A DNA stretch of 64,000 bases from the NCBI GenBank assembly GCA_023248215.1, contig JAHFEW010000009.1:1-64000 (forward strand), in the 5' to 3' direction. Numbering within the stretch: the stretch's first letter is position 1; the number at the start of each line of letters is the position of its first letter. Both the position numbers and the translations under genes were made by a program. Below the pieces are notes generated by a model. It did no database searches. It was not told where the DNA came from and saw only the letters and a list, made by a program, of their open reading frames with translations. This stretch comes from Nitrospira sp. (GTDB lineage Bacteria; Nitrospirota; Nitrospiria; Nitrospirales; Nitrospiraceae). Of the stretch, positions 40,705-51,306 are shown in pieces.

Positions 40705-41955
40705 ATGAAATATTTGATCCTGCATGCCGACGGGATGGCTGACATCCCATGCCCGGAACTCGGTGGAAAGACTCCTCTTGAGGCGGCCGCGACTCCTCAC
40801 CTCGATCGCATTGCTCAGAGCAGCGAAGTCGGGCTGCTGAGTCTTCCGTCAGAAAGCGGACCAGCTGGGAGTGACGTCACAAGTGTGGCCGTGCTGGGCT
40901 ACGATCCGAAAAAGTACTATCCCGGCCCCGGTCCGCTGGAAGCCGCCGGTCTGGGGATCACGGTGGGAGAACAGGACGTGGTGTTTCGCTGCACCATGGT
41001 GACCGTGCGAGGGGAGGGCGCGTCCGGCAGCAAGGATATTGTGACCGAGATCAAGAAATTGGGGGCGCATGTGGTCATGGAGGACGCGACCGCCGGCCTC
41101 ATCAATACGGAGCAAGCGCGGGAACTACTCGAGGCCGTCAATGAGCAACTCGGGTCGGAGACGATTCAGTTCTATCCCGGTTTCGGGCACCGGCATTTGA
41201 TGGTGTGGGTCGGGGGGAAATCACGCGCGACATGTCTCGATCCCCAGCAGCTAGTCGGCCGGTCGATCGCCGAGGCGTTGCCGACCGGTGATGGCGCCGA
41301 TGTGTTGCGAAAAATCATGGACGCGGCGTTCTTCATTCTGCGTGACCATCCGGTCAATGAGGAGCGCCAGCAGGAGGGATTAAAGCCCGCCAATTGTCTG
41401 TGGTTGTGGGGACAGGGACGCGCCTCCCTCTGGCCTCCCTTGCCGGAGCGTTATCAAATAACGGGTGTCGTCGTGTCATCCAGCGACGTTCATCGCGGGG
41501 TTGGATTGTGCGCCGGACTGGAGGCCGCCGAGCTGCCCATCGGCGGAGGCGACGAATCGGAGGAGTTCGCGGGACCTGTCGAGGCGGCGGTGCGGGAGTT
41601 GACGAAAAAGGAATTTGTGTATCTCCACGCCGGGCTTTCTGACGATGTGCTCCACGCGACTGATGTTCAGGACAAGGTTCGAGCCATCGAGCAGTTTGAT
41701 GCCCAGGTCGTCGGTCCGATTCTCACGGCATTGGCCACCCACTCGTCCTATCGGCTGCTCGTGGTCTGTGATCCTGGTTTGGCGAACAGCCACGGTTCCA
41801 AGGCTCCGCCGATCTTGTATGCGCTCTGTGACAGTGCTGGTCAGTCGCACTCGGGAGCCGCCAAACGGTTCCATGAGCAGGAAGAGAACATCGCTGGGAC
41901 CGCGCCGCGTGATGCCACCAAACTCATGACGCGATTATTTCCACGCGGAGCGTAG
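40705..41955 (+). CDS. Cofactor-independent phosphoglycerate mutase (ApgM) family; candidate alternative homoserine kinase
   Basis: [37 protein letters not shown]; located between thrC and lysC. Confidence 0.9.
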   Translation: MKYLILHADGMADIPCPELGGKTPLEAAATPHLDRIAQSSEVGLLSLPSESGPAGSDVTSVAVLGYDPKKYYPGPGPLEAAGLGITVGEQDVVFRCTMVTVRGEGASGSKDIVTEIKKLGAHVVMEDATAGLINTEQARELLEAVNEQLGSETIQFYPGFGHRHLMVWVGGKSRATCLDPQQLVGRSIAEALPTGDGADVLRKIMDAAFFILRDHPVNEERQQEGLKPANCLWLWGQGRASLWPPLPERYQITGVVVSSSDVHRGVGLCAGLEAAELPIGGGDESEEFAGPVEAAVRELTKKEFVYLHAGLSDDVLHATDVQDKVRAIEQFDAQVVGPILTALATHSSYRLLVVCDPGLANSHGSKAPPILYALCDSAGQSHSGAAKRFHEQEENIAGTAPRDATKLMTRLFPRGA

Positions 41956-41960
41956 GAGTC

Positions 41961-43196
41961 GTGGCGCTGATCGTTCAAAAATATGGCGGCACATCCGTCG
42001 GCAACGTCGAGCGGATTCATCGTGTCGCCGAGCGGGTCGAACGGGCGCACAAAGACGGGCATCACGTCGTCGTGGTGTTGTCGGCGATGAGCGGCGAAAC
42101 CGATCGGCTTCTTAAGTTGGCCCATGAAGTGACCGGCATGCCCGATGAGCGCGAATTGGATATGTTGCTCTCGACGGGGGAGCGGGTCACGATCGCGTTG
42201 CTCGCCATGGATCTCCTCGGGCGCGGGGTTCATGCCCGTTCCTTCACAGGTCGGCAGGTGGGGATTCACACCGACAGCGCCCATACCAAAGCCAGGATTT
42301 CACGCGTCACGGCCGATCGCATCAAGGCTGCGCTGTCGGAGGGCGTCGTCCCGGTGGTGGCGGGGTTTCAAGGCATCAACGCTCGCTCGGATGTCACCAC
42401 GCTGGGTCGAGGCGGGTCCGACTTGACGGCGGTCGCGTTGGCGGCCGCGCTTAAGGCTGATAGGTGCATTATTTATACGGATGTGGATGGCGTCTATACG
42501 GCCGATCCGAACATCGTGCCGGCCGCGCGTCGGTTGGACAAGATCTCCTACGAAGAAATGCTTGAAATGGCGAGTCTCGGCGCCAAGGTGCTGCAGAGTC
42601 GCTCGGTCGAGTTCGCGGCGAAATATGCCGTACCGGTGGAGGTCAATTCCAGTTTCAAAGAAGGAAAGGGAACGCTCGTGACACGTGAAGATGCCGATAT
42701 GGAAGGGGTCATGGTGTCGGGAGTGACGGGGGACCGCAATCAGGCCAAGATTACGATTGTCGGAGTGCCGGATCGCCCAGGCATCGCTGCGCGGGTGTTC
42801 GGAGCAGTGGCGAACGCCAATATCGTGGTCGATATGATCATTCAAAACGTCAGCCAGGCCTCCATGACCGACATTTCGTTCACGGTCCCGAAGCCGGATT
42901 TGCGAAACGCCGTCGATCTTATCCAGCGTCTTTCTCAGGACATCGGCGCCCGGTCGGTGGCGGTGACGGAATCCATCGCCAAAGTCTCCCTCATCGGGGT
43001 AGGCATGCGGTCGCATTCCGGGGTGGCGGCGAAAATGTTCGAAGTGCTGTCGCGCGAGGGCGTGAACATCATGATGATCAGCACGTCGGAAATAAAAATC
43101 TCATGTGTGATTGAGGAGAAGTATCTGGAACTGGCCATGCGCGCGCTCCACACGGCGTTCGGCCTGGATCGGGTGTCGGCTCCTGCTTTGGGCTAG
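41961..43196 (+). CDS. lysC: Aspartate kinase
   Basis: [35 protein letters not shown]; tandem ACT domains. Confidence 0.97.
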   Translation: MALIVQKYGGTSVGNVERIHRVAERVERAHKDGHHVVVVLSAMSGETDRLLKLAHEVTGMPDERELDMLLSTGERVTIALLAMDLLGRGVHARSFTGRQVGIHTDSAHTKARISRVTADRIKAALSEGVVPVVAGFQGINARSDVTTLGRGGSDLTAVALAAALKADRCIIYTDVDGVYTADPNIVPAARRLDKISYEEMLEMASLGAKVLQSRSVEFAAKYAVPVEVNSSFKEGKGTLVTREDADMEGVMVSGVTGDRNQAKITIVGVPDRPGIAARVFGAVANANIVVDMIIQNVSQASMTDISFTVPKPDLRNAVDLIQRLSQDIGARSVAVTESIAKVSLIGVGMRSHSGVAAKMFEVLSREGVNIMMISTSEIKISCVIEEKYLELAMRALHTAFGLDRVSAPALG

Positions 43197-43251
43197 GCGA
43201 TCGCCGGTCTGGCGGGAGCCTCGACAGTCCGGTGGTGGCCCTGCTACCCTC

Positions 43252-44901
43252 ATGTCTATGAAACATCGAAGTCCAGCGCCGCGTCGATCTCGCGGCTCAG
43301 AATCCGTTTCAGTGCCGACCCTCACGGCGACGCAGGCCTCTGCGCTCGAAATTTACGATACCACCTTACGTGACGGAGCCCAGGCGGAGGATGTCAGTTT
43401 TTCCGTGGAGGATAAGGTCCGTGTCGCGCAACAGCTCGATGAACTCGGTGTGCAATTCATTGAGGGCGGGTGGCCAGGCGCGAATCCGAAAGACATCGAG
43501 TTCTTTCGGATGGTCAAGACGATACCCTTTCAGAATGCGACCATCGTGGCCTTCGGCTCGACGCGAAAGGCCAGCAACTCGGTCCGCAAAGACAAGAATC
43601 TTCAGGCGTTGCTGGCATCTGACACGCGCACGATTACGCTCTTCGGCAAGAGTTGGTCGTTCCAGGTGACGGATGCGCTCGGTATTTCACTCGCCAAGAA
43701 TTTGGAACTCATCGAAGATTCGATTCACTATCTTCGCTCAAAGGATCGTCGGGTGTTCTACGATGCCGAACATTTTTTCGACGGGTATAAGGCGAACCCC
43801 GAATATGCCTTGCAGACGATCCGAAAGGCGATTGCGGGCGGCGCCGAGCGGGTGATTCTCTGCGACACGAACGGTGGGACGATGCCCTGGGAGATCCGCG
43901 AAATTTGTCGAGTGGTGAAACAAGAATGTCCCGTGCCGTTGGGGATCCATGCACATAACGATAGCGAAATGGCGGTCGCCAATTCGCTCGTGGCCGTGGA
44001 GTCAGGGATTCTGCAGGTGCAGGGAACGATCAACGGGATCGGCGAGCGATGCGGGAACGCGAACCTCTGTTCCATCATCCCCAATTTGCAGTTGAAGATG
44101 CGGCGCCCCGCCCTCGGGAACAAACTCACGCGTCTGAAAGCTGTGTCGGGGTTCGTCACCGAGATTGCCAACTTGATGCCCAATAAGCGTCAGCCCTATG
44201 TGGGGGATGCAGCCTTCGCGCACAAGGGGGGCGTTCACATTCATGCGGTGCTCAAGAACGCGGCGACCTATGAGCATATTGCTCCGGCGGAAGTCGGGAA
44301 TCGTCGGCGGATCTTGGTATCGGATTATGCGGGTCGCAGCGGGCTCTTGGAAAAGGTCGAAGCCTACGGCATCTCGCTGAGCAAGAATCACGCGAAGCTG
44401 CAGGAGTTAGTCGAAACGTTGAAGGAACGTGAAAGCCAAGGGTATCAATTCGAAGGCGCCGAAGGATCGTTTGAATTGTTGATGCGCAAAGCGATGGGGA
44501 GTCATCGTCCCTCTTTTCAGTTGCTGGGCTTCCGGGTGCTCGTCGAGAAAAAACAGGAGCAGGGCATGCTGTTGTCTGAGGCGACGGTGATGGTAAAAGT
44601 CGGCGACGTGATCGAGCATACAGCGGCCGTTGGGGCCGGCCCGGTGAATGCACTCGACCATGCGCTCCGCAAGGCATTGGAAAAGTTCTATCCGCAACTT
44701 CGCGAAGTAAAACTGCTGGACTATAAGGTACGCGTGTTGTCCGCTAACAAAGGAACGGAATCCAAGGTGCGAGTCTTGATCGAATCGGGAGATCACAAGG
44801 ACAAGTGGGGAACGGTCGGCGTGTCAGAAAACATCATGGAAGCCAGCTGGCAAGCGCTGGCGGATAGCATTGAGTACAAATTGCTGCTGGCAGATCGCTA
44901 G
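43252..44901 (+). CDS. cimA: (R)-citramalate synthase
   Basis: LEIYDTTLRDGAQAEDVSFSVEDKVRVAQQLDELG; GIHAHNDSEMAVANSLVAVESG. The track start at 43111 overlaps lysC. Confidence 0.93.
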   Translation: MSMKHRSPAPRRSRGSESVSVPTLTATQASALEIYDTTLRDGAQAEDVSFSVEDKVRVAQQLDELGVQFIEGGWPGANPKDIEFFRMVKTIPFQNATIVAFGSTRKASNSVRKDKNLQALLASDTRTITLFGKSWSFQVTDALGISLAKNLELIEDSIHYLRSKDRRVFYDAEHFFDGYKANPEYALQTIRKAIAGGAERVILCDTNGGTMPWEIREICRVVKQECPVPLGIHAHNDSEMAVANSLVAVESGILQVQGTINGIGERCGNANLCSIIPNLQLKMRRPALGNKLTRLKAVSGFVTEIANLMPNKRQPYVGDAAFAHKGGVHIHAVLKNAATYEHIAPAEVGNRRRILVSDYAGRSGLLEKVEAYGISLSKNHAKLQELVETLKERESQGYQFEGAEGSFELLMRKAMGSHRPSFQLLGFRVLVEKKQEQGMLLSEATVMVKVGDVIEHTAAVGAGPVNALDHALRKALEKFYPQLREVKLLDYKVRVLSANKGTESKVRVLIESGDHKDKWGTVGVSENIMEASWQALADSIEYKLLLADR

Positions 44902-44934
44902 GGCCCTCCAACCTGCTTGGGGCTCACATAATCC

Positions 44935-44963
44935 TTGACAGACCAGGTAACCTCACGTAACTT
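44935..44963 (+). promoter_or_regulatory. Putative promoter for the IHF/HU gene
   Basis: Perfect TTGACA (44935) - 17 nt - TAACTT; the -10 is weak. Confidence 0.35.
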
Positions 44964-45046
44964 ATGGGAAAATTCTTTGTCTTGGACGCTCGACACCAAG
45001 AAGCACTTCCTAAGGAACGACTCTAGTGGATGGCGGGGGGAAAGGC

Positions 45047-45322
45047 ATGAGAAAGGCGGATATCGCGAACGAAATTTTCAAGCAGGTTGGAGTGTCCAAG
45101 AACGATGCAGCCGATATCGTCGAACTCGTGCTCAATCTGCTGAAGGGGGTGCTGCAAAAAGGTGATGCGGTCAAGATCGCAGGATTTGGGAATTTTGTAG
45201 TACGGAGCAAGGGGGCTCGCAAAGGACGCAATCCACGGACCGGCGAAGAAATCGGGATTACCCCCCGTCGAGTGGTGACATTTCGGCCCAGTCAGGTCTT
45301 TAAAAAGTACGTCAATTCCTAG
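45047..45322 (+). CDS. HU/IHF family DNA-binding protein
   Basis: MRKADIANEIFKQVGVSKNDAADIVE...GFGNFVVRSKGARKGRNPRTGEEIGI. Confidence 0.95.
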   Translation: MRKADIANEIFKQVGVSKNDAADIVELVLNLLKGVLQKGDAVKIAGFGNFVVRSKGARKGRNPRTGEEIGITPRRVVTFRPSQVFKKYVNS

Positions 45323-45363
45323 TCGCCATCTTGCCACGAGCAAACGCAGCATGAGGACCGGTC

Positions 45364-45714
45364 ATGGGGAATGAGCCCAGACTGGGAAGTAAGGTTTTTT
45401 ATAAAATCGGCGAAGTCAGCAAGATTTCAAAGTTGCCGGCTTATGTCCTGCGGTTTTGGGAGTCGGAGTTTAGCTTCCTCAAACCAAAGAAAAGCCGTGG
45501 CAATCAGCGGCTGTATGTCCAGCGAGATGTGGATACGGTGCTGGAGATTAAGCGGATGCTCTATGAAGAGGGGCACACGCTGGCCGGCGTCAAGCGCTAC
45601 TGGGCTCGTCGAGGACGGGCCACTGTGAAGCGCGGATCGCGGAAAGAACTGGCACAGCGCGTCAGAGGCGATCTCCAGGCGATCATCAGGATGATCGATT
45701 CCCATTCATCCTGA
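45364..45714 (+). CDS. MerR family transcriptional regulator
   Basis: FYKIGEVSKISKLPAYVLRFWESEFSFLKPKKSRGNQRLY; usual partner of IHF alpha. Confidence 0.92.
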   Translation: MGNEPRLGSKVFYKIGEVSKISKLPAYVLRFWESEFSFLKPKKSRGNQRLYVQRDVDTVLEIKRMLYEEGHTLAGVKRYWARRGRATVKRGSRKELAQRVRGDLQAIIRMIDSHSS

Positions 45715-45776
45715 ACCGTTCCGGTGACGCGGTGGGCTGGGTTCACACCGCGCGAGTATATCGATGTCGTGTAAGT

Positions 45777-45853
45777 CGGGGCGTAGCGCAGCCCGGTAGC
45801 GCACTCGCTTGGGGTGCGAGTGGTCGTGGGTTCAAATCCCGCCGCCCCGACCA
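45777..45853 (+). tRNA. tRNA-Pro (anticodon GGG), CCA encoded
   Basis: Acceptor CGGGGCG/CGCCCCG, anticodon arm CTCGC-TTGGGGT-GCGAG, T-arm GTGGGTTCAAATCCCGC, ACCA end. Confidence 0.96.
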
Positions 45854-46016
45854 TCGGCACGATGTCTTCTGAAACGGTAATGTTCTGCAGGACGGTGATA
45901 GCTGCGACCGATCGTCCGCGCTCGTTGGTATGTCGTCCTGCCTTTCCTGTTATCGACCTCGCCCCGCCGGTTCTGTTCGCCCCTTACACAATGTTGTCGA
46001 AGAGTGAGGAGAGGCT

Positions 46017-46832
46017 GTGGCACGTGCACGAATCCTTGTGACCAACGATGATGGGATTGCATCCCCCGGGATTCACGCGGTAGCGGCCGCGCTGCGCGCG
46101 TTGGGGGAGGTGTGGGTGGTGGCACCCGATCGTGAGCGGACGGCGGTGGGTCATGCGGTGACGTTGCACAAGCCGCTGCGCATTACCAAAATGGGGCCCC
46201 GTGTGTTCATGGTGAATGGAACTCCTGTTGACTGCGTCAATCTGGCCCTGGCGAAGGTCTTGCCGGGGCGGCCGGCATTGATCGTGTCGGGTATCAATCG
46301 AGGCGTCAATCTTGGCGATGACGTGATGTATTCCGGCACCGTGTCGGCTGCCCTGGAGGGTACGATTTTAGGCATTCCCTCAATGGCTGTATCTCAGGAG
46401 GGTGAGAACAGATTTCGATTCGATGTGGGCGCGCGATACGCGGCTCGGGTGGCGACCGAGGTGCTGTTGCACGGATTGCCGCCCGAAACCATCTTGAATG
46501 TGAATATCCCGAATGTGTCGTTTCGATCCATCAAGGGAGTCAAGGTGACGTGCCTCAGTCGGCGCCGCTTCGAGAACCCCATTGTTGAGAAAGTCGATCC
46601 GAGGGGACGCAAGTATTACTGGATTGCCGGTACACGAAAGTCGTGGAGCCGCCGCAAGGATGCCGACCACGAAGCGCTGGAGCACCACATGGTGTCCGTG
46701 ACCCCGATTCATCTCGACACGACCCATCATGACCTACTCGAACACTTCAAAGCGTGGGAGCGGCCGCTCTCGAGACCGCCTGGGCGCAAAACGCTGGTCA
46801 GTCCACCTCCAGGTAGGAGGTCGCAGGCATGA
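46017..46832 (+). CDS. surE: 5'-nucleotidase SurE
   Basis: RILVTNDDGIASPGI; VAPDRERTAVGHAVTLHKPLR; VSGINRGVNLGDDVMYSGTVSAALEG. Confidence 0.97.
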   Translation: MARARILVTNDDGIASPGIHAVAAALRALGEVWVVAPDRERTAVGHAVTLHKPLRITKMGPRVFMVNGTPVDCVNLALAKVLPGRPALIVSGINRGVNLGDDVMYSGTVSAALEGTILGIPSMAVSQEGENRFRFDVGARYAARVATEVLLHGLPPETILNVNIPNVSFRSIKGVKVTCLSRRRFENPIVEKVDPRGRKYYWIAGTRKSWSRRKDADHEALEHHMVSVTPIHLDTTHHDLLEHFKAWERPLSRPPGRKTLVSPPPGRRSQA

Positions 46833-47464
46833 CGGCTCTGATAGAGTGGTTGATAGAAGAACTCGGCCGGTTCGTCATCGCCGCGATTTCGACCTTCGGC
46901 TATACCGGCATCGTGATTACGATGGCGATCGAAAGCGCCTGTATACCTCTGCCGAGTGAAATCATCATGCCGTTCTCCGGCTACCTTGTCTCGACTGGTC
47001 AATTCTCGATGCTGGGCGTGACGCTCGCCGGCGCGATCGGCAACGTGCTCGGGTCGATGGTGGCGTACTATGTGGGAGTGTGGGGCGGGCGGCCGTTCGT
47101 CGAACGGTACGGCCGGTACTTCCTGGTCTCGCAGCATGATTTAGAATTGGCCGATCGGTGGTTTACGAAACATGGTGACGCGGCGGTGCTGATCAGCCGT
47201 CTCCTGCCGGTGGTTCGAACCTTCATTTCCCTCCCTGCCGGGATTGCGCGCATGAACGTGAAGAAGTTTGTCCTCTTTTCGTTTGTCGGGGCGCTGCCCT
47301 GGTGTTATGCGCTTGCCTACGTCGGCCTCAAGATGGGGGAGCATTGGAATCAATTGCGTGAATACTTCCACCATGCGGATGTGGTGATCGGGTTGTTTCT
47401 TGCCGTGGGGCTCGGGTATTTTCTCTGGTCGCATTGGCCGAAACGTCGTCCCTCCATGGAGTAA
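46829..47464 (+). CDS. DedA family membrane protein
   Basis: ESACIPLPSEIIMPFSGYLV; FTKHGDAAVLISRLLPVVRTFISLPAGIARM. Confidence 0.93.
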   Translation: MTALIEWLIEELGRFVIAAISTFGYTGIVITMAIESACIPLPSEIIMPFSGYLVSTGQFSMLGVTLAGAIGNVLGSMVAYYVGVWGGRPFVERYGRYFLVSQHDLELADRWFTKHGDAAVLISRLLPVVRTFISLPAGIARMNVKKFVLFSFVGALPWCYALAYVGLKMGEHWNQLREYFHHADVVIGLFLAVGLGYFLWSHWPKRRPSME

Positions 47465-47473
47465 CGGTGCACC

Positions 47474-48958
47474 ATGCTGCGTGTCTACAATACACTGACT
47501 GGAAGCAAGGACCCCTTCGAACCGTTGGTGCCAGGGAAGGCCCGCATGTACGTGTGCGGGGTGACGGTCTATGACTATTGTCACATCGGGCATGCCCGCA
47601 GTGCTCTGGTCTTCGATGTACTGCGGCACTATCTGGAGTATTCGGGCTTCGTCGTCGAGTTTGCCAAGAACTTCACGGATGTCGACGATAAAATCATCAA
47701 GCGGGCCCATGAGCAGGGGGTGAGTTGCGAGAACATCACCGCCAAGTACATCAACGCGTATTACGAGGATATGGAGAAGCTAGGTGTGCGCCGGGCCACG
47801 CTCGAACCCAGGGCAACGGAGCATATCGCCGACATCGTGACCCTTGTCGACAGGCTGCTTGCGAAGGGGATGGCCTACCGTGTCGACGGTGATGTCTATT
47901 TTCAGGTCGATCGGTATCCGGTGTACGGCAGGCTTTCCAAGCGGAAACTCGACGATCTGCAGGCTGGAGCGCGCGTGGATGTGGATCAGCGTAAACGCCA
48001 TCCTATGGATTTTGCCTTGTGGAAGAGTAGCAAGCCCGGTGAGCCTTCCTGGGTCAGTCCCTGGGGCCCAGGCCGACCCGGATGGCATATCGAATGTTCG
48101 GCCATGGCTATGCGGCATCTTGGCGAAACCTTCGACATTCATGGCGGTGGGATGGATCTGATTTTTCCGCATCATGAAAATGAGATCGCGCAATCCTGCG
48201 GCGCGACTGGAAAGGAATTCGCCCGGTACTGGGTTCACAACGGGTTCGTCCAGATCAACCAAGAGAAAATGTCCAAGTCGTTAGGGAATTTTTTTACGAT
48301 TCGAGAGATTTTCAAGGAATCCGAGTGGTCGGACGTCGTGACCGGCGAGATGCTGCGCTATTTTCTCCTCTCTACCCACTATCGAAGTCCCTTGGACTTT
48401 TCGGACCAAAGTTTACGGGAGGCGAAAGGCGCCCTGAATGGGTTTTACGATCTCTTTGAGCGGCTGAATGAACCGGCTCCTAGTCAGGGTGTGGCCGATC
48501 AACAGATGCGAGAGGCAACGACGCGGATGCGACAGGCGTTTGTGGAGGCCATGGACGATGACCTGAATACTCCCACCGCAGTGGCCGCCTTGCAGAAGCT
48601 GCGCGGGGAGACCAACAAGGCCATCGAAGCCGGATTGTCGGGCGAGATGCGACGCGCTGTGCGGCGGGAGTTTCGCACACTGGGTGCGGTACTGGGACTC
48701 TTGCAGCCCGACAGCTGGCAGTTCAATCCGAAATTAAATCCGAAGCGAGTTGGGGAAGCCGTCTCAGTAGAGATTGAAGAACGGATCGAAACAAAGGTGG
48801 TACTGTCAGACACTGACATCGAGCGAGACCTGGCGGAACGCAACGAAGCCAGAAAGATGAAAGACTTCACCCGCGCTGACGACATCAGGAAATATCTCGC
48901 TCGGCATGGCATTACGATTGAGGACCGTCCAGATGGCACCAGTCGATGGAAACGATAA
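47474..48958 (+). CDS. cysS: Cysteinyl-tRNA synthetase
   Basis: YVCGVTVYDYCHIGHARSALVFD; QEKMSKSLGNF. Confidence 0.98.
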   Translation: MLRVYNTLTGSKDPFEPLVPGKARMYVCGVTVYDYCHIGHARSALVFDVLRHYLEYSGFVVEFAKNFTDVDDKIIKRAHEQGVSCENITAKYINAYYEDMEKLGVRRATLEPRATEHIADIVTLVDRLLAKGMAYRVDGDVYFQVDRYPVYGRLSKRKLDDLQAGARVDVDQRKRHPMDFALWKSSKPGEPSWVSPWGPGRPGWHIECSAMAMRHLGETFDIHGGGMDLIFPHHENEIAQSCGATGKEFARYWVHNGFVQINQEKMSKSLGNFFTIREIFKESEWSDVVTGEMLRYFLLSTHYRSPLDFSDQSLREAKGALNGFYDLFERLNEPAPSQGVADQQMREATTRMRQAFVEAMDDDLNTPTAVAALQKLRGETNKAIEAGLSGEMRRAVRREFRTLGAVLGLLQPDSWQFNPKLNPKRVGEAVSVEIEERIETKVVLSDTDIERDLAERNEARKMKDFTRADDIRKYLARHGITIEDRPDGTSRWKR

Positions 48959-49709
48959 TCCCCCAGAGGTAATCTACGGCCTCCATGCCGTGCGCGAAGC
49001 GCTCCGTGCCGGTGTTCGTCCTCTCCAGCGCCTGCTCGTGTTGGGAACCGATCGACAGTTTGGGGAAATCGTGCGGCTGGCAAGAGCGCAGCGCGTGCCG
49101 GTGCATATCGAGCCACGGGCGGCCTTCGATCGGTTTGTCCCTGCCGGTCACCATCAGGGAGTCATCGGCTTGGTTGCCGCTAAGGCCTATGCCGAGCCGG
49201 ATGACATTCTGTCGTCGGCGCAGGCGGACGGGCAGACTCCACTCTTGGTCGTGCTTGACGGTGTCGAAGATCCGCATAACCTCGGTGCTATTCTGCGAAC
49301 GGCCGAAGCGTCCGGCGTGCAGGGTGTGTTTATCCCTGAGCGTCGCGCGGTGGGATTGACGAGTGTGGTGGCCAAAGCTTCTGCGGGCGCAGTCGATTAC
49401 ATGCCTGTGGGGCGAGTACCGAATCTCTCTCGGTTGATTGAGCGTCTTCAAGGCGCAGGATTATGGGTTTACGCGCTAGATGCCGAGGCTCCCAAGGTGT
49501 ACACGGCGTTGGATTTCCGAGGGCCGGTGGCGTTGGTATTCGGCGGAGAAGGGAAGGGGGTTCGTCCGGGCGTGCGCGAAGCCTGTGACGATGCCGCACA
49601 CATCCCCATGCTGGGAAAAGTCGGTTCGCTCAATGTCTCGGTGTCAGCGGCCGTTGTGCTGTATGAGGCACTGCGTCAGCGAGGGAGAGGCGCGGCGGGG
49701 AAGCAGTGA
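48933..49709 (+). CDS. rlmB: 23S rRNA (guanosine-2'-O-)-methyltransferase RlmB (SpoU family)
   Basis: YGLHAVREALRAG; LDGVEDPHNLGAILRTAEASGVQGV; LVFGGEGKGVRPGV. In-frame ATG at 48933. Confidence 0.95.
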   Translation: MAPVDGNDNPPEVIYGLHAVREALRAGVRPLQRLLVLGTDRQFGEIVRLARAQRVPVHIEPRAAFDRFVPAGHHQGVIGLVAAKAYAEPDDILSSAQADGQTPLLVVLDGVEDPHNLGAILRTAEASGVQGVFIPERRAVGLTSVVAKASAGAVDYMPVGRVPNLSRLIERLQGAGLWVYALDAEAPKVYTALDFRGPVALVFGGEGKGVRPGVREACDDAAHIPMLGKVGSLNVSVSAAVVLYEALRQRGRGAAGKQ

Positions 49710-49730
49710 GGTGGTTCCTGAGGGAGGGAC

Positions 49731-50015
49731 TTACCGGAGTTTCAGCATTTTCCCTTGAATGGCGGCCTTGAGGAGTTGGGCGGTATTGGAGACCCGGATT
49801 TTTTTCATCATATTCGCCCGGTGTGCCTCGACCGTCTTGACGCTGATTTTTAACCGCTGTGCGATTTCTTTATTTTTGAATCCGGTCCAGATCAGCTCAA
49901 GGATTTCCTGTTCGCGGGTTGTGAGAGCCTCCGGGCGTCGCTTGCGAGGGGGGAGTACCGGCTCCGGTGAGGGTGCTTTGGCTCGGCTCTTGGTTGTCCT
50001 GGCGGCTGTCGACAT
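49731..50015 (-). CDS. Small LuxR/GerE-type HTH regulator without a receiver domain
   Basis: LTTREQEILELIWTGFKNKEIAQRLKISVKTVEAHRANMMKKI; 94 aa. Confidence 0.9.
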   Translation of the reverse strand: MSTAARTTKSRAKAPSPEPVLPPRKRRPEALTTREQEILELIWTGFKNKEIAQRLKISVKTVEAHRANMMKKIRVSNTAQLLKAAIQGKMLKLR

Positions 50016-50092
50016 GTGTGTCTCGCTCCACTTCGGGTAAATGCAATTCGCTGACTGAGGCCTGCGACCTCCCGCGCCAAAAGGGTTCTTGA

Positions 50093-50122
50093 ATTATACG
50101 CAATTCTCCTAGCATTTGTAAA
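50093..50122 (-). promoter_or_regulatory. Putative sigma70 promoter for the LuxR-type gene
   Basis: On the minus strand: TTTACA (50122-50117) - 18 nt - TATAAT (50098-50093), about 78 nt upstream of the start codon. Confidence 0.6.
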
Positions 50123-50232
50123 TGGATGGAGCCGGGTATGGACACTTTCATTTCTGCCTTTATTGCATTAATTCATAGTACGTATAGTGCGGGGAAACGT
50201 CTCGTGTTCGTCTTGGGCCAAGCCTTGCAAGG

Positions 50233-51012
50233 ATGCCCATGACTCCGTACATCATTGTACTGTTGTTTGGCGCCGTGATCGGTAGTTTCTTGAGCGTCTG
50301 TATCTACCGATTGCCGCGAGAGGAGTCGGTCGCGTGGCCCGGCTCCCATTGCCCGTCATGCAGACAGGCCATCGCCTTCTACGACAACATCCCGGTTGTG
50401 AGTTATCTGATCTTGCAGGGGCGGTGCCGCGTCTGTCGTGCACCGATTTCCATCCAGTATCCATTGGTCGAAGCGGCCAACGCGATCGGGTATGTGGTGG
50501 TTTTTGGGATGTTCGGTTTTACCGCAGTGGCCTGTGTCTATGCCGCGCTGGTTTCCGCGCTTATCGTGGTGACGGGGACGGATCTCTCGCATACCATAAT
50601 TCCGGATGCGGTGACGTTGCCGGGGATCGTCGTCGGCCTCCTCTGCGCCGCCCTGATTCTACCGATCGGCATTGTCGATTCTGTGCTCGGCGTCCTGGTG
50701 GCCGGGGGTATTCTGTGGTTCTTAGCCTGGATCAGCCCCTATGTCTTTGGGAAAGAGGGCATGGGTGGAGGAGATATCAAGCTCATGGCCATGGTCGGCG
50801 CATTCATCGGATGGCAACCGGCGTTGCTGGCCATTATGATCGGATCCTTGCTCGGCTCCATGGTCGGCGGCGGGCTCATCGCTGTCCGGGTCATGCGGCG
50901 TGAGCAGTACATTCCCTTTGGGCCCTTCCTTGCGGTGGGATCGATCCTCGCCTTGCTGTTTCATCAACCCTTGTTTGAGTGGTATTGGTCGCTGATCGAT
51001 CTCCCTGGCTAA
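50233..51012 (+). CDS. pilD: Prepilin peptidase
   Basis: GAVIGSFLSVCIYRLPREES; CPSCRQAIAFYDNIPVVSYLILQGRCRVCRAPIS; GMGGGDIKLMAMVGAFIGW. Confidence 0.95.
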   Translation: MPMTPYIIVLLFGAVIGSFLSVCIYRLPREESVAWPGSHCPSCRQAIAFYDNIPVVSYLILQGRCRVCRAPISIQYPLVEAANAIGYVVVFGMFGFTAVACVYAALVSALIVVTGTDLSHTIIPDAVTLPGIVVGLLCAALILPIGIVDSVLGVLVAGGILWFLAWISPYVFGKEGMGGGDIKLMAMVGAFIGWQPALLAIMIGSLLGSMVGGGLIAVRVMRREQYIPFGPFLAVGSILALLFHQPLFEWYWSLIDLPG

Positions 51013-51306
51013 TTCCCTCTCAATCGGCCTTCAGAGCCGGTTTGCAGGCTTATTCGACTGGCCGAAGTGTATCCTATTGGATGTTGAACTGTATCTGATT
51101 TGGAACAGTTCGTAACTGTCCACGCTTTTCTTCTCTGCTCATCTGCACAGTGCCATAGCAGGGGCCCCCTGCATATTTCCTCAACTTCTCCATACATTTT
51201 CGCGACATGTCGGTAATGATGAGATGGGCGGCTGCCCACTCCATGACCTCTCAGTCAGCGGCATGGAACTTGGAAATGCTCTACGCGCTCGACGAAAGGA
51301 GCCGGT

